Positions 17,069 to 26,370 of a DNA stretch of 64,000 bases are shown here, piece after piece. The position numbers were made by a program, and so were the translations under genes. Location of the stretch: positions 2,232,001-2,296,000 of the forward strand of contig NZ_CP058909.1 of assembly GCF_013415905.1 (NCBI RefSeq), read 5' to 3'. The stretch comes from Halosimplex pelagicum. Lineage in GTDB: Archaea; Halobacteriota; Halobacteria; Halobacteriales; Haloarculaceae. Every line of letters starts with the position of its first letter. Position 1 is the stretch's first letter. The notes under the pieces were generated by a model. That model searched no databases. It was not told the origin of the DNA and saw only the letters and a list, made by a program, of their open reading frames with translations.

Positions 17069-18703
17069 TCAACTAAATCGCCGTTCGAATCGTGTGATGG
17101 ATTCGTCCGTACCAGCGACGACGACTTCGTCTCCAGCTTCGAAGGTGGTTGTTGTCGGGTCGAAATCGGTGATGGTTTCGCTGCCTCTGTCGATTGCGAC
17201 GACGGTACACCCCGTCTCCGATCGGACGGCCGCACCAGCTAGTGTCCTCCCCTCCAACCCGTCTGCAGGCAGACGGACGACGCTGATCTGTCGGTCGTAC
17301 ACGAGTACCTCTTCGTCCTCGAACACTGTCGACGCAAGCATCCGTCCGCTGACCGTGGCCAACGATTGCACGTAATCAGCTCCAGCCTGATACAGTTTCT
17401 CAACATCTGGCTCCTCGTTTGCCCGCACGACGATATGCAGATCCGGATTCAATTCGCGGGCGATAAGTGTCGTGAAAATGGCCGTCGTGTCGTCCCCAAC
17501 CATGAGAACCATCGCGGCCATATCCGTTATCCCGACTTCCTCCAACACCGCGGGATCACGCGCATCCCCCACACAATCGACCTGGTCTCCGTCTTCGATA
17601 TCGAGCACAGTGAGGTTGGAATGCGAGTCATGTAGCGCATCGTACGCTGCCTGCCCGGAATCCCCGTAGCCAGCGAGCACGACCCGCTGGGAGGAAAACG
17701 CCTGGACAGTTGCGGTCGTCGCTTCCTGAAGGGCTGCTACCTGCTCGGATTCGCCGATGACGAGCAGTCGCGTTCCGGCCGTCAGTTTGTCGGTCGGATC
17801 AACGGGCGATTCGAAATCGCCATTGAACCACGCGCCGATGACGTTCACGCCGAAGCGCTGGCGCAGACGGGCGTCGACGAACGTCTGCTGACACAGTTCA
17901 CTTGACTCGGCGACGGCAACTTCGACGAGTTCGAAGTTCTCGTCGATACTGACGCCCTCGTCGATCTCCGTCGTGACCGCAGTCGGGATTTCGGTAGCCA
18001 AGCTCCGTCCCAGTAACTGACGCGGGGAGAGAACGTCGTCTGCACCGGCTGCACGATGGTACTGAGCGAGTTCGGCGTCTTCAACGAGCGTGATCACGCG
18101 GATGTCAGGCGCTGCCTCACGCGCCGAAAGCGTAATGCTCGCGTTGATTTCGTCAGTGACGTCGGTAACCACTGCGAGCGCTGTCTCAATCCCGACGTTC
18201 GAGAGTGTTGTAGTGGCCTCGGGATCACCGTGAACGACTCGATACCCCGATTCGTGGAGGTCACCTGCCGCGTCGTGGTTAGATTCGACGAGGACGTATT
18301 CTTGGTCGCGGGCCTCGAGTTCGGTGATAAACGCGTCAGTGCGAGGGGTGTGACCACAGATGATGACGTGGTCTTCGACGTCCGTGACCGCGTCGGGAGC
18401 CGTCGGTGTGAGGGCACTCCGAAGCCACGGAACGGCAAACACGTCGACTGCTGTCAGGATGAGACCGATGCCAGCGAGTTGCATCGCAATCACGAGCGCG
18501 TTCATCTGGGGCGTTTGCCACGGGGCATCCTCGCCGTACCCGGTCGTCGTGAAACTCTGGATGACGATTTCGAGCGAGCGATACAGTGGCTGCTGATGCC
18601 CCTCCCACAGTGCCATGCCGGTGTTGTACGCCACAGTGAACACCAGCGTCGTCACGGCGACTAACAGGAGGTAGTAGACGGTTCGACGGGATCGAAACGA
18701 CAT
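17069..18703 (-). CDS. TrkA-N potassium channel protein
   Basis: A 544 aa protein with two membrane helices around a pore loop whose selectivity filter reads TTTGYGE (residues 52-58). A third hydrophobic segment is followed by two RCK modules, each a TrkA-N Rossmann domain (VIICGHTPRTDAF and VVLAGYGDSGQAAY) plus a TrkA-C domain. It should be a ligand-gated K+ channel, relevant to the salt-in lifestyle. The ATG at 18703 gives the usual short N-terminus. The neighbouring UspA gene ends 59 bp upstream on the same strand, so they are likely one unit. Confidence 0.9.
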   Translation of the reverse strand: MSFRSRRTVYYLLLVAVTTLVFTVAYNTGMALWEGHQQPLYRSLEIVIQSFTTTGYGEDAPWQTPQMNALVIAMQLAGIGLILTAVDVFAVPWLRSALTPTAPDAVTDVEDHVIICGHTPRTDAFITELEARDQEYVLVESNHDAAGDLHESGYRVVHGDPEATTTLSNVGIETALAVVTDVTDEINASITLSAREAAPDIRVITLVEDAELAQYHRAAGADDVLSPRQLLGRSLATEIPTAVTTEIDEGVSIDENFELVEVAVAESSELCQQTFVDARLRQRFGVNVIGAWFNGDFESPVDPTDKLTAGTRLLVIGESEQVAALQEATTATVQAFSSQRVVLAGYGDSGQAAYDALHDSHSNLTVLDIEDGDQVDCVGDARDPAVLEEVGITDMAAMVLMVGDDTTAIFTTLIARELNPDLHIVVRANEEPDVEKLYQAGADYVQSLATVSGRMLASTVFEDEEVLVYDRQISVVRLPADGLEGRTLAGAAVRSETGCTVVAIDRGSETITDFDPTTTTFEAGDEVVVAGTDESITRFERRFS

Positions 18704-18762
18704 ACGAGAGCATCTGTCTGCACCGATGTTATCAGTACGGAACTGGACCGACACCGAGAGTA

Positions 18763-19212
18763 CTATTCGCTGACTTTAGTTTTCACGACGGTCGCTGGGC
18801 GGGTGGTCAATCGAAGGACGCGATCTGTGACGCTCCCGAGCAAAGCGCGATATTCCTCCGGTCGATGTTTCGTTCCGAGCACGAGCAGGTCCGTGTCCTG
18901 GTCGTCTGCGTACTCCACGATGGTTTCGGCGGGGCGACCGTGATGCATCGCCGTTTCGACATCGACGCCAGCCTCCGATGCTCGGTGACGGAGGTCCGAA
19001 AGCGTCTCTTCCCCGTGTTCTTCGAGGCCGTGTTCAGGGCCTTCAGCTTCGTCGACGTACTCGTCACCGCTGTACGCAGTCACGACATCCTCGTCGACGA
19101 CATAGAGCACGTAGAGGTCTGCGTCGTGAGCGGCTGCGAGATCAAGTGCGTGCGACTCGGCCTGTTCAGACGCAACCGTGCCGTCCGTCGAAAGTAGAAT
19201 CCGGTCGTACAT
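18763..19212 (-). CDS. Universal stress protein UspA
   Basis: A 149 aa single-domain Usp starting MYDRILLSTDGT. The C-terminal nucleotide-binding pattern is LLVLGTKHRPEEYRALLGSVTDRVLR, close to the ATP-binding G-2x-G-9x-G-S type. It lies directly upstream of the TrkA-N channel gene, and UspA proteins often act as regulatory partners of transporters. Confidence 0.9.
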   Translation of the reverse strand: MYDRILLSTDGTVASEQAESHALDLAAAHDADLYVLYVVDEDVVTAYSGDEYVDEAEGPEHGLEEHGEETLSDLRHRASEAGVDVETAMHHGRPAETIVEYADDQDTDLLVLGTKHRPEEYRALLGSVTDRVLRLTTRPATVVKTKVSE

Positions 19213-19367
19213 TCACTCGAACGTCAAAGCCGGATACAATAAAATGGGCTTCCGATTCTCGTCGCTCGGGAGGCACGCACCAGCGACCTATATGTTCCCA
19301 TCGTTGAATCAACAGAGTGGCGAACGAGGATGACTCTCTGTATGGGTACGAAGCCGCAATGTGATTG

Positions 19368-20753
19368 TTAGTGGTCGTGGCCGTCCATCACCATCGGATG
19401 TCCGGTGGCGTACTCCACTGGGTTGTCCTCAAAGTTCTCCTTGCAGGTCTGTGAGCAGAAGTAGTACGTCTCGTCGTCGTGTGTCGCTGCTGGCTCACTG
19501 TCGTCGGTCCGCATCCCACAGACCGGGTCGCGGTACTCCCCGGGCGCACCCAGTCCCCGACGGTAGACGTACAGCAGGAACCCCGAGAGACCGAATGCAA
19601 TCACGTTGAGGTAGAACGTGTAGTTGAGTTTGAAGTACGTCTGCTCGCTCGCGGTCTGGCCACCCGCGAGATTCGGAACGATACCGAGGGCGTCGAACAG
19701 CTCCTCCATGAGAAAGCCAGAGAAGGCCATCGTGACGAAGAACACGCCGAGGATGTAGGCCATCACCGTCCAGCCGTAGTACTTCCGATACACGTTAAGC
19801 ACAGGCACCGTGATGAGGTCGGCGTAGACGAACGCGATGACACCCGCGAAGCTGACGCCACCGCCCCACAGCGCGACCGCGAACGGGACGTTCCCCATGC
19901 TCCCGACGAAACTGAGCACGGCGACAGCCACGCCCATGACCGCGTTCTCGGCACTCACGAGCACCCCCTCGCCCTGGAGGAACAGCGAGTTCCACACCCA
20001 CTGCGGAACGAACACGATGACGAATCCCGAAATCAGAAAGCCAGCGACGATATCCGTCCAGATCATCGACCACTCCTTGCGGTACTGGTTGCCGATCTTG
20101 TACCAGCCGCCCCACGACAGCAGTTCGTCGCGCCAGCTGCCGCTACTTGCGGCCTCTTGCTGGTAGGTCTCCAGACATCCCTCCGAGCAGAACTTCAGCG
20201 TCTCGCCGCCGCCGGTCACGATCGAGTACTCGTCTTTGCCCTCCATCCCACAGGTCGGGTCCTCCGTGACGCCCTGCTCGTGATCGCGCTGAATGAGTTC
20301 CTCGCGAACGCTCTCGAAGAGGTTCTCGGGGAGCGTCAGGTGGACGATGACGGCCATGACCGCGATGAGGATGATACCGCCGAGGAGTTCGGCGACGAGG
20401 AACTCCCAGCCCAGCAAGATCAGGATCATCAGGCCGAGTTCGACGATGAGGTTCGTCGAGGCGAACATGAACGCGAGGAAGTTCACCGTGTGTGCGCCTT
20501 TCTTGAACAGGCCTTTGCCGATGGCGACGGCGCCGAAACTACAGCCACTACTCGCGGCCCCGAATACCGTCGCTTTCGTGAGGCCGCTCAGATCACCGTC
20601 CCCCAGTACCTGTGCCATTCGCTCTTTGGAGACGTATACCTGGACGAGACTCGTGATTGTGAGCCCCATGATGATCGCCCACGCCGCCGTCCAGAGGAAG
20701 CCGACTCCGATTCGTAATGACTCGAGAACGCCGTCGACGACCGTGGCCTGCAT
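19368..20753 (-). CDS. YraQ/ArsP-type permease with two YHS metal-binding domains
   Basis: A 461 aa predicted permease in two membrane halves. The first half includes GAASSGCSFGAVAIGKGLF, with the conserved small-residue/Cys motif of the DUF318 (YraQ/ArsP) family, and the second includes FVGSMGNVPFAVALWGGG. A YHS/TRASH module lies between the halves (DPTCGMEGKDEYS followed by FCSEGCLETY) and a second one at the C-terminus (DPVCGMRTDDSE followed by FCSQTCKENF). The protein probably exports a metal or metalloid compound and senses or delivers it through the Cys pairs. The C-terminus is His/Asp-rich (GHPMVMDGHDH). Confidence 0.88.
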   Translation of the reverse strand: MQATVVDGVLESLRIGVGFLWTAAWAIIMGLTITSLVQVYVSKERMAQVLGDGDLSGLTKATVFGAASSGCSFGAVAIGKGLFKKGAHTVNFLAFMFASTNLIVELGLMILILLGWEFLVAELLGGIILIAVMAVIVHLTLPENLFESVREELIQRDHEQGVTEDPTCGMEGKDEYSIVTGGGETLKFCSEGCLETYQQEAASSGSWRDELLSWGGWYKIGNQYRKEWSMIWTDIVAGFLISGFVIVFVPQWVWNSLFLQGEGVLVSAENAVMGVAVAVLSFVGSMGNVPFAVALWGGGVSFAGVIAFVYADLITVPVLNVYRKYYGWTVMAYILGVFFVTMAFSGFLMEELFDALGIVPNLAGGQTASEQTYFKLNYTFYLNVIAFGLSGFLLYVYRRGLGAPGEYRDPVCGMRTDDSEPAATHDDETYYFCSQTCKENFEDNPVEYATGHPMVMDGHDH

Positions 20754-21125
20754 ACGTAACCCATCACAGGCATCGACTTTTGCAGTTTCTCTTCGGAATG
20801 TAAAGCACTCAGAGTCGTTTACTTAAGATTCCCAGATACTCTCGTTCAAGCTGCGATCCCATCATATGTGGGAGAACAATCTCATACGAGCCTGATGGGA
20901 TGTCGACCGGGTAACAGACTGGAGTGCCAAGCTAAGACAGAAGTTCGTCACGGCATTCCGCTCGTGAGATCGCTGACAACGAGCATATGATCCCCAATAA
21001 TGGCTCGCCGCGAAACCGGACGAACCGGTCGCGCTATCCTCGGTAGTACTGCCGACACCCGTTGTTGGGGCTGGCAAACAGCCACCATAATCAGTCCATA
21101 GAATGAACAGCCCATACCAGAGCCC
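20754..21125. other. Divergent intergenic region between permease and UspA genes
   Basis: A 372-bp stretch without an intact gene. It contains a palindrome TCCCA-N7-TGGGA (20857-20873), similar in layout to the ACCCA-N7-TGGGT before TFB. It also has an A/T-rich TTAAG segment near 20821-20828 that could be the permease TATA region. A frame running across it on the minus strand looks like a shadow. Confidence 0.35.
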
Positions 21126-21998
21126 ATGTACGACAACATCCTCATTCCGACGGACGGGAGTGACGGAGCGACAGTCGCGTTCAATCACGCCCTCGACATC
21201 GCCACCACACACGATGCGACGATCCACATCCTCAACGTGGCGGACACGACTCGGGACAGTATCACGCAGATACGGGGCGATGTCGTCGACACGCTCGAAA
21301 CGGAAGGTGACGAGATTGTTCTCGACGCTGCTGACCGCGCACAACAACGCGGCCTTACCACGAAAACGGATGTGCTACAGGGCGAACCCTACAGTACGAT
21401 CGTTGACTACGCCGAGGCCCGCGACGTCGGTCTGATCGTCATGCCGACGCACGGCCGGCGAGGACTCGAGCGATTCCTGCTGGGAAGCACCACCGAACGT
21501 GTCGTTAGACGGGCGGACACCCCCGTACTCACGATCCGTCCGGACGAAGACATCACAGTTACGTATCCGTATCAAGATATACTGCTACCGACTGATGGGA
21601 GCGACTGTGCGACGGACGCTCTCACAACGGGCATCGATGTAGCCACTGCTGAGAAAGCGACACTCCAGCTTTTGTCCGTCGTCAACATGACGAGTCTCGG
21701 CGCGGACGTCCTCATCCAGATGCAGATGGAGGCCCTCGAAGAGAGCGCGAACACCATTATCGAGGAAGCAACCGACCACGCGGAGACTGAAGGCGTCGAC
21801 TCCGTGTCCGGCTCAGTCGAATTTGGTTCGTCGATCCACCGCGCGATTCTCTCACACATCGAGGAGCACGATGTCGATCTCGTCGTCGTCGGGACGCACG
21901 GACGGACTGGCTTCGATCGGTACGTGCTGGGGAGCGTCACCGAGAAGCTCGTTCGAACGTCACCCGTTCCTGTACTCACAGTTCGATCGAGCCAATGA
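21126..21998 (+). CDS. Tandem UspA protein
   Basis: A 290 aa protein with two Usp domains (starts MYDNILIPTDGSDGA; second domain from about residue 147 with ILLPTDGSDCA). Both domains end in the GTHGRxGxxRxxLGSxTE-type ATP-binding pattern (PTHGRRGLERFLLGS and GTHGRTGFDRYVLGS). Double-domain Usps act as pseudo-dimers. It lies 101 bp before a paralogue. Confidence 0.92.
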   Translation: MYDNILIPTDGSDGATVAFNHALDIATTHDATIHILNVADTTRDSITQIRGDVVDTLETEGDEIVLDAADRAQQRGLTTKTDVLQGEPYSTIVDYAEARDVGLIVMPTHGRRGLERFLLGSTTERVVRRADTPVLTIRPDEDITVTYPYQDILLPTDGSDCATDALTTGIDVATAEKATLQLLSVVNMTSLGADVLIQMQMEALEESANTIIEEATDHAETEGVDSVSGSVEFGSSIHRAILSHIEEHDVDLVVVGTHGRTGFDRYVLGSVTEKLVRTSPVPVLTVRSSQ

Positions 21999-22099
21999 AT
22001 ACGTACCGAGACAGTCGGTAAGAATCGCATCTCCGAGTGCTTCGGGGTGCAGCGTGAGTTTATTTGAACCGACGCCCATATATCACGTAGAGATACGGT

Positions 22100-22993
22100 A
22101 TGTATGAGACGATTCTCATTCCGACCGGTGGTAGCGACCATGCGATTCGTGCCGCCGAACACGGACACTATCTCGCACGACGGTTCGACGCGACAGTGCA
22201 CGTGATCAACGTCGTCGATGTACAGGCCGCTGCCGGCGCGTTCAGTGCCGGCGGTGTGGGCGAGGAGTTCATCGGCCGCCTCGAAACGGAAGGTGAGAAC
22301 ACGATCGAAGCCGTCGAGGCCGCTATTGGCGAGACGGACTCGCTGCAGACAACAACTGTGAGAGGCAAGCCGGGTGAGGCGATACTCGAGTACGCAGACG
22401 GCCACGACGCCGATCTGCTCGCGATGGGGACCCACGGTCGAACAGGAATCAATCGATACATCGCAGGCAGCGTCACCGAACGCGTCGTTCGCCTCGCCGA
22501 CTGCCCGGTCCTGACGGTTCGGGCCACCGACCGGAGCCGCGTCACCGAGGACTACGACGAGATCCTCATTCCGACCGATGGGAGCGAGCCAGCAGCTGCA
22601 GCTGTCGAACACGGGCTCGCGATCGCAGCCCAAACCGGCGCTCGCGTCCACGCGGTGAACATCGTCGACATCGGCGACATCGCCGCCAGTCCTGAATATA
22701 CGCCACCAACGGCGGTGATAGAGCAGCTCGAATCCGAGGGGGAAGCCGCGACTGAGAGGATTGCGACGCAAGCACAGGACCGTGACCTTGACGCCGTCAC
22801 TGCTGTTCGCGAGGGATTGCCGGCACGAGACATCCTCGAGTACGCCGATGACGCTGATATCGACCTGATTGCGATGGGCACGGCCGGGCGAACGGGCCTC
22901 AATCGCTATCTCTTGGGGAGTACGGCCGAACGGATCGTCAGGCACGCCGAGATGCCGGTCGTTGCGGTTAACGCACGCGATCGAGTGCGCTGA
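22100..22993 (+). CDS. Tandem UspA protein, paralogue
   Basis: A 297 aa two-domain Usp starting MYETILIPTGGSDHA. The ATP-binding patterns are GTHGRTGINRYIAGS in the first half and GTAGRTGLNRYLLGS in the second; the latter has Ala in place of His. It is clearly a duplicate of the upstream gene. CATATA about 22 bases before the ATG is a likely promoter element. Confidence 0.92.
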   Translation: MYETILIPTGGSDHAIRAAEHGHYLARRFDATVHVINVVDVQAAAGAFSAGGVGEEFIGRLETEGENTIEAVEAAIGETDSLQTTTVRGKPGEAILEYADGHDADLLAMGTHGRTGINRYIAGSVTERVVRLADCPVLTVRATDRSRVTEDYDEILIPTDGSEPAAAAVEHGLAIAAQTGARVHAVNIVDIGDIAASPEYTPPTAVIEQLESEGEAATERIATQAQDRDLDAVTAVREGLPARDILEYADDADIDLIAMGTAGRTGLNRYLLGSTAERIVRHAEMPVVAVNARDRVR

Positions 22994-23009
22994 TAGGAGT
23001 TGAGTGGAT

Positions 23010-23025
23010 AATTATTCTAATAATT
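23010..23025. promoter_or_regulatory. A/T-rich perfect inverted repeat
   Basis: AATTATT and AATAATT separated by two bases, 17 bases after the UspA stop and 22 bases before a small open frame. It could serve as TATA region and operator of that small gene, or as part of a terminator. Confidence 0.3.
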
Positions 23026-23047
23026 TGAACAGATCGATAACGGGGAG

Positions 23048-23206
23048 ATGAGGCCTCTGCCGAAGCCAGGCATTCATGAACGAAACGCCGTGTCAAAGTA
23101 CTTCTCTGAAAAAATGCCGTTGGCACATTATGATCCAGAGAATGATCAGGTTGAGCATCTCGACCACTTGGTGGAGATTATGGTCAACGGAGGAATCCAG
23201 GAATGA
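23048..23206 (+). CDS. Small hypothetical protein
   Basis: An open frame of 52 codons (starts MRPLPKPGIHERNAVSKYF, ends MVNGGIQE). It has haloarchaeal acidic composition and an A/T-rich element in promoter position. It ends seven bases before the left end of the decayed insertion sequence, so it may be the truncated remnant of a longer gene. No family is recognised. Confidence 0.35.
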   Translation: MRPLPKPGIHERNAVSKYFSEKMPLAHYDPENDQVEHLDHLVEIMVNGGIQE

Positions 23207-23212
23207 CTGACG

Positions 23213-24280
23213 ACGCTCTGTTGATCGGGCACTAAACGAGTATCTGAGATGCTCTCAGATCGGTTTTCCGTGACATTAACGTCGAATTGGACGCCGTCTG
23301 GCGATATGGGGGCGTCTCAGCACTCTCGCACGAACGTTTCGGGACTTTGTCACGAACCACGTAGAAGAACCGGACGTACCCGCCGCGTCCGATGGCGCGG
23401 ACGGGTACGCCAAGTCCACGAAAATCGCGCTCATTCTGCTCAAGGAGAAAATCAACAAGCCACTCCGCCAGCTCGAAGATTACCTGAACGAGATGCCGGG
23501 AATCCCCAATGTGTTCGGGCTTGAGGAATCCCCTGATCACTCGTCGTTCAGTGTCTGGGACGACAAATTTCCAATACAGGAGTTGCGCCGCCTGCTCCGC
23601 CGCTCAGCGGAGCAGGCGGGGCTCTCTGGAACTGCATCAATTGACGCCAGCGGCTTCCAGCGAGACAAGGCCAGTTCACACTACCGCAACCGTGTTGGCT
23701 ACTCGTTCAACGCGATGAAGACGACGCTGCTCGTTGATACGGAGTCGCTTGCTATCATGGACGCCCATTTCACGACGAAAAAGGCCTATGACGGGCATAT
23801 CGGGCTGCAGGTCTTCGGCGTTCCGCCGGAAGACCTGTAGGCACTGCTGGCTGACAAGATGTACTCATGGAGCGATCTTTGGAAAGCCTGTCGTGACGCA
23901 TCCACGCGCCCAGTGATCAAAAACACTGTGAGCAAAACGCGCTGAAGAAGGCTCTTAACGCCGGAATTGACGATGATGTCTACAATCAGCGCTCAATGAG
24001 CGAGACCGTGTTTGCGATGCTGAAAGACGACGGCGACGAAATCCGCTCTCGGAGCTGGCATGGCCAGTTCCGAGAGCTCACTCGGAAGTGCATCGTGCAT
24101 AACCTCGCGCAGGCGGCGAGTTCTCGCCGACTGCACCCTTTCTCCGGACATATTCGGGAGAGGCATCGCCATTGTCCACTTGCTACTACGTACGGTATGA
24201 CCTGAATCTGATGTTTGAATACCGACCAAGTGAGCCAAAATCGAATCGTCTGGTCTTAGATTCTGTCGATAGAGCGTAGA
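23213..24280 (+). mobile_element. Decayed IS5-type element, relative of the intact copy
   Basis: The left end ACGCTCTGTTGATC (23213-23226) matches the terminal repeat of the intact element at 15730. The leader before the transposase ATG is also alike in both copies (GGACGCC, then TCTGGCGATATGGG). A degraded right end with AGAGCG near 24271 is possible but weak, so the right border is uncertain. Confidence 0.55.
23306..24205 (+). pseudogene. IS5-family transposase pseudogene
   Basis: This is homologous to the intact transposase at 15949-16773 but broken at least three times. One extra G follows the ATG near 23308-23312 and shifts the frame. A TAG lies at 23838-23840, where the intact copy has a Gln codon after DL. 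Extra A residues near 23920-23930 disrupt the HCEQNALKK region. The C-terminal signature RSMSETVFAMLKDDGDE is still readable near 23994-24044. Confidence 0.85.
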
Positions 24281-24543
24281 TACTGTCGCAAATCTCCATG
24301 TCAACATTTCAATTCGGAGGCTATCTTGCGTTCAACACTGCAAGACACGAAGAAAGTCAGTGCGAGCGCGCGTGTCTACTGGCAACCATGTCAGGGAAAA
24401 GAGGCCGAGTGCTTCGAAACGTGACTCCGAGACCATTCACTCGACAGGACAACTAATCAGCGAAATTCTCGGAAATATTTGGTCAAACGACTGCATATCA
24501 CTCTCCGCCAGCATTTATTAGTGCTTAGGGCGTAGTATCCTCT
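24206..24543. other. Intergenic stretch after the decayed element
   Basis: There is no convincing gene here. Near the right end a TATA-like TTTATTA (24513-24519) lies 31 bases before the start of the DUF433 gene, consistent with a leaderless promoter for the toxin-antitoxin pair. Confidence 0.4.
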
Positions 24544-24843
24544 ATGACAGAAATCGTCTCGACGGCTGATACGCTAGGTGGTGCGCCCCGGATCAAGGGC
24601 AGGCGTATCGGCGTCCATCATATCGCTAAACGGGTAATCGATGCTGGCGACTCTCCCGAACAGGTTGCCGCCGACTACGACCTCGATATCGCTGATGTCT
24701 ACCGTGCTCTCGTGTACTACTACGATCACGCTGAGGAGATGCGGCGGGTCCAAGCTGAGCGACAGACCGTCTCTGACGAGCGCTCCGTCATTCGCAGTCC
24801 TGACGATCTCGACACAAGGACCCAGTCAGAACCCGAAGCATGA
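24544..24843 (+). CDS. DUF433-type antitoxin
   Basis: A 99 aa protein with the DUF433 pattern: IVSTADTLGGAPRIKGRRIGV, then AAD-Y-LDIADVYRALVYYYDH, a small HTH-like domain. DUF433 proteins pair with DUF5615 PIN-like toxins. Here the toxin gene follows with an ATGA overlap, which supports the antitoxin role. Confidence 0.85.
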   Translation: MTEIVSTADTLGGAPRIKGRRIGVHHIAKRVIDAGDSPEQVAADYDLDIADVYRALVYYYDHAEEMRRVQAERQTVSDERSVIRSPDDLDTRTQSEPEA

Positions 24844-25175
24844 GGCTACTGGCTGACGAACACATCCCACCAGCAATCGTTTCTGCGCTCCGTGGTGAAG
24901 GTCACGATATTACAGTCGTTGGGGATGATATCGATCTTGGGTCTGAAGATACAGACCTTTTGGAACACGCACGCGACACGAACCGTCTCATTCTGAGCGA
25001 AGACACTGACTTTCGCGGTGCCGATCCTGAATTAGATATCGAGGATCAACCAGGGATTCTTGCCTGTGAGACAACTGCCCCACCAGGGGAAATCGCTGCG
25101 GCAATCCGTCGGATCGAGACGTTCACTGACGACTGTATGGGGACCGTTCTGTACGTGCCGGGTGACTGGGTGTGA
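24840..25175 (+). CDS. DUF5615 PIN-like toxin
   Basis: A 111 aa protein with the short PIN-like fold of DUF5615: an N-terminal LLADEHIPPAIVSAL with the first acidic residue, and a central ILSEDTDFRGAD with further acidic residues expected at the nuclease site. It is predicted to be an RNase-type toxin held in check by the DUF433 protein. Confidence 0.85.
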   Translation: MRLLADEHIPPAIVSALRGEGHDITVVGDDIDLGSEDTDLLEHARDTNRLILSEDTDFRGADPELDIEDQPGILACETTAPPGEIAAAIRRIETFTDDCMGTVLYVPGDWV

Positions 25176-25240
25176 AAATTCACTTCAGTTCGGTAGACCG
25201 TCCAGAAATCCTACCACGCTACAGAACTACCGCATAACTA

Positions 25241-25594
25241 ATGGCAGAGAACGATAGCAGTCACCCATATCCAGTACTACCAGGAACCGACGAGTACAAA
25301 GTCCTCAGCTTCCTCGTCCGAAATCGAGGGGATCGGTTCAGTTTAGCCGAAATTGCGTCAGCGATTGATAGTAGCGAAACGGAAGCGACGAGCACGATAG
25401 AGATTCTCGCTGAGGATCAACTAATAGAGAGGTCACAAGACACGTATTTCGTTGATTCAGAGTGCGGTCAGTATCTTCAACGCCGTCTCGAATCAGTTGA
25501 TACAGCTAAGCGTCTGCATGACACTACCCCGGACGACGATATGTATGCGAGAGAGGACTGGGAACGCGAACTCAGCTCGTTAGACTCCCGATAG
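25241..25594 (+). CDS. MarR-like winged-helix protein
   Basis: A 117 aa protein with one winged helix domain (DEYKVLSFLVRNRGDRFSL, then AEIASAIDSSETEATSTIEIL as the recognition region) and a C-terminal helical tail. It has the size of a small transcription regulator. Its stop is 31 bp from the end of the convergent ribbon-helix-helix gene. Confidence 0.7.
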   Translation: MAENDSSHPYPVLPGTDEYKVLSFLVRNRGDRFSLAEIASAIDSSETEATSTIEILAEDQLIERSQDTYFVDSECGQYLQRRLESVDTAKRLHDTTPDDDMYAREDWERELSSLDSR

Positions 25595-25625
25595 ACCGCT
25601 GGGGGTGCCACTTCTTGGACAGGTT

Positions 25626-26297
25626 CTACAAATCGCCCCGATTGAACGTGTATTGCCCATATTCTGGCCGGTCGAATCCGGGAAGTTCGTCGTAGAGACG
25701 TTCAACCGTTGATGCCCACAGTGCCTCGGCAGAATCGTACGCCTCTGGATGCTGATCGAACAGTTGCTGTCGTAATTCGCTTGCTCCAAGCGGTCCTTGC
25801 TCATCGAGAATCCGAGCAGCGTCCAACAGAACAGTACGAGCGTTAGCACTCTGGGGGCCGTCACTCTCGAGCCAGGACTCAAATTCAGCAAGATCCGTAT
25901 CGCTGTCCGCTGAGTGAGCGTCACCGTCGGATCGTTCTCCAGTAGGTGATTCTCCATCTGTAGACGGCGTCTCCGGTGTTGAACTCACAGGAGATGAGGG
26001 TGAGGAAGAAGATGAGTCTCCGTCACTGGAAGCAGTTTCCCCCTCAAGGTCAGTTACCCGTTGCGTGAGTAGTTCGATCCGCTCCGTCAGCTCGTCGACG
26101 GTTTGATCGAGTTCTTCGACTCGTTCAGTCTCTGGTGTTGCTGTCGATCCATCTGTGGTCGCCAGTTGACTGAGGTCGGGGCGATTGAAGAGAAGATGGC
26201 GGACGTATTCTGATCGACTACTGAATCCAGCTTCTTCCGATTCGGTATCTAACTCTTCGAGGAGGTCAGTTGGTAGCCGGAGTGTAATTGGTTCCAT
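25626..26297 (-). CDS. Ribbon-helix-helix regulator with long acidic linker
   Basis: A 223 aa protein. The N-terminus is a CopG-type ribbon-helix-helix (ITLRLPTDLLEELDTESEEA, then SRSEYVRHLL). A heptad-like segment follows (about residues 65-85, VEELDQTVDELTERIELLTQRV), probably a coiled coil, then a disordered Ser/Asp-rich linker. The C-terminus is helical (LDAARILDEQGPLGASELRQ, a possible winged helix). Palindromes directly upstream of its start suggest autoregulation. Confidence 0.75.
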   Translation of the reverse strand: MEPITLRLPTDLLEELDTESEEAGFSSRSEYVRHLLFNRPDLSQLATTDGSTATPETERVEELDQTVDELTERIELLTQRVTDLEGETASSDGDSSSSSPSSPVSSTPETPSTDGESPTGERSDGDAHSADSDTDLAEFESWLESDGPQSANARTVLLDAARILDEQGPLGASELRQQLFDQHPEAYDSAEALWASTVERLYDELPGFDRPEYGQYTFNRGDL

Positions 26298-26370
26298 ATC
26301 GTATCAACTACGATGATGACGCCACTCATTCATAATAATGCGTAGTCTATCCGATGGTAGATAGACTACG
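26298..26370 (-). promoter_or_regulatory. Palindromes upstream of the ribbon-helix-helix gene
   Basis: Directly upstream of the start codon ATCGTA and TACGAT form an inverted repeat with five bases between (26298-26313). Further out CGTAGTCTATC (26341-26351) and GATAGACTACG (26360-26370) form a perfect 11-bp stem around eight bases. Both contain a CGTA/TACG element, the type of short repeat that RHH dimers bind side by side. The assignment is positional inference. Confidence 0.45.

Noticed and set aside
17085-17100. GTTCGAATC near 17085 as a tRNA T-arm
   Set aside because: It lies inside the coding end of the K+ channel gene and has no matching acceptor or anticodon stem around it.
21572-22945. 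457-codon minus-strand frame opposite the two UspA genes
   Set aside because: It spans two clear genes and their gap and shows no domain.
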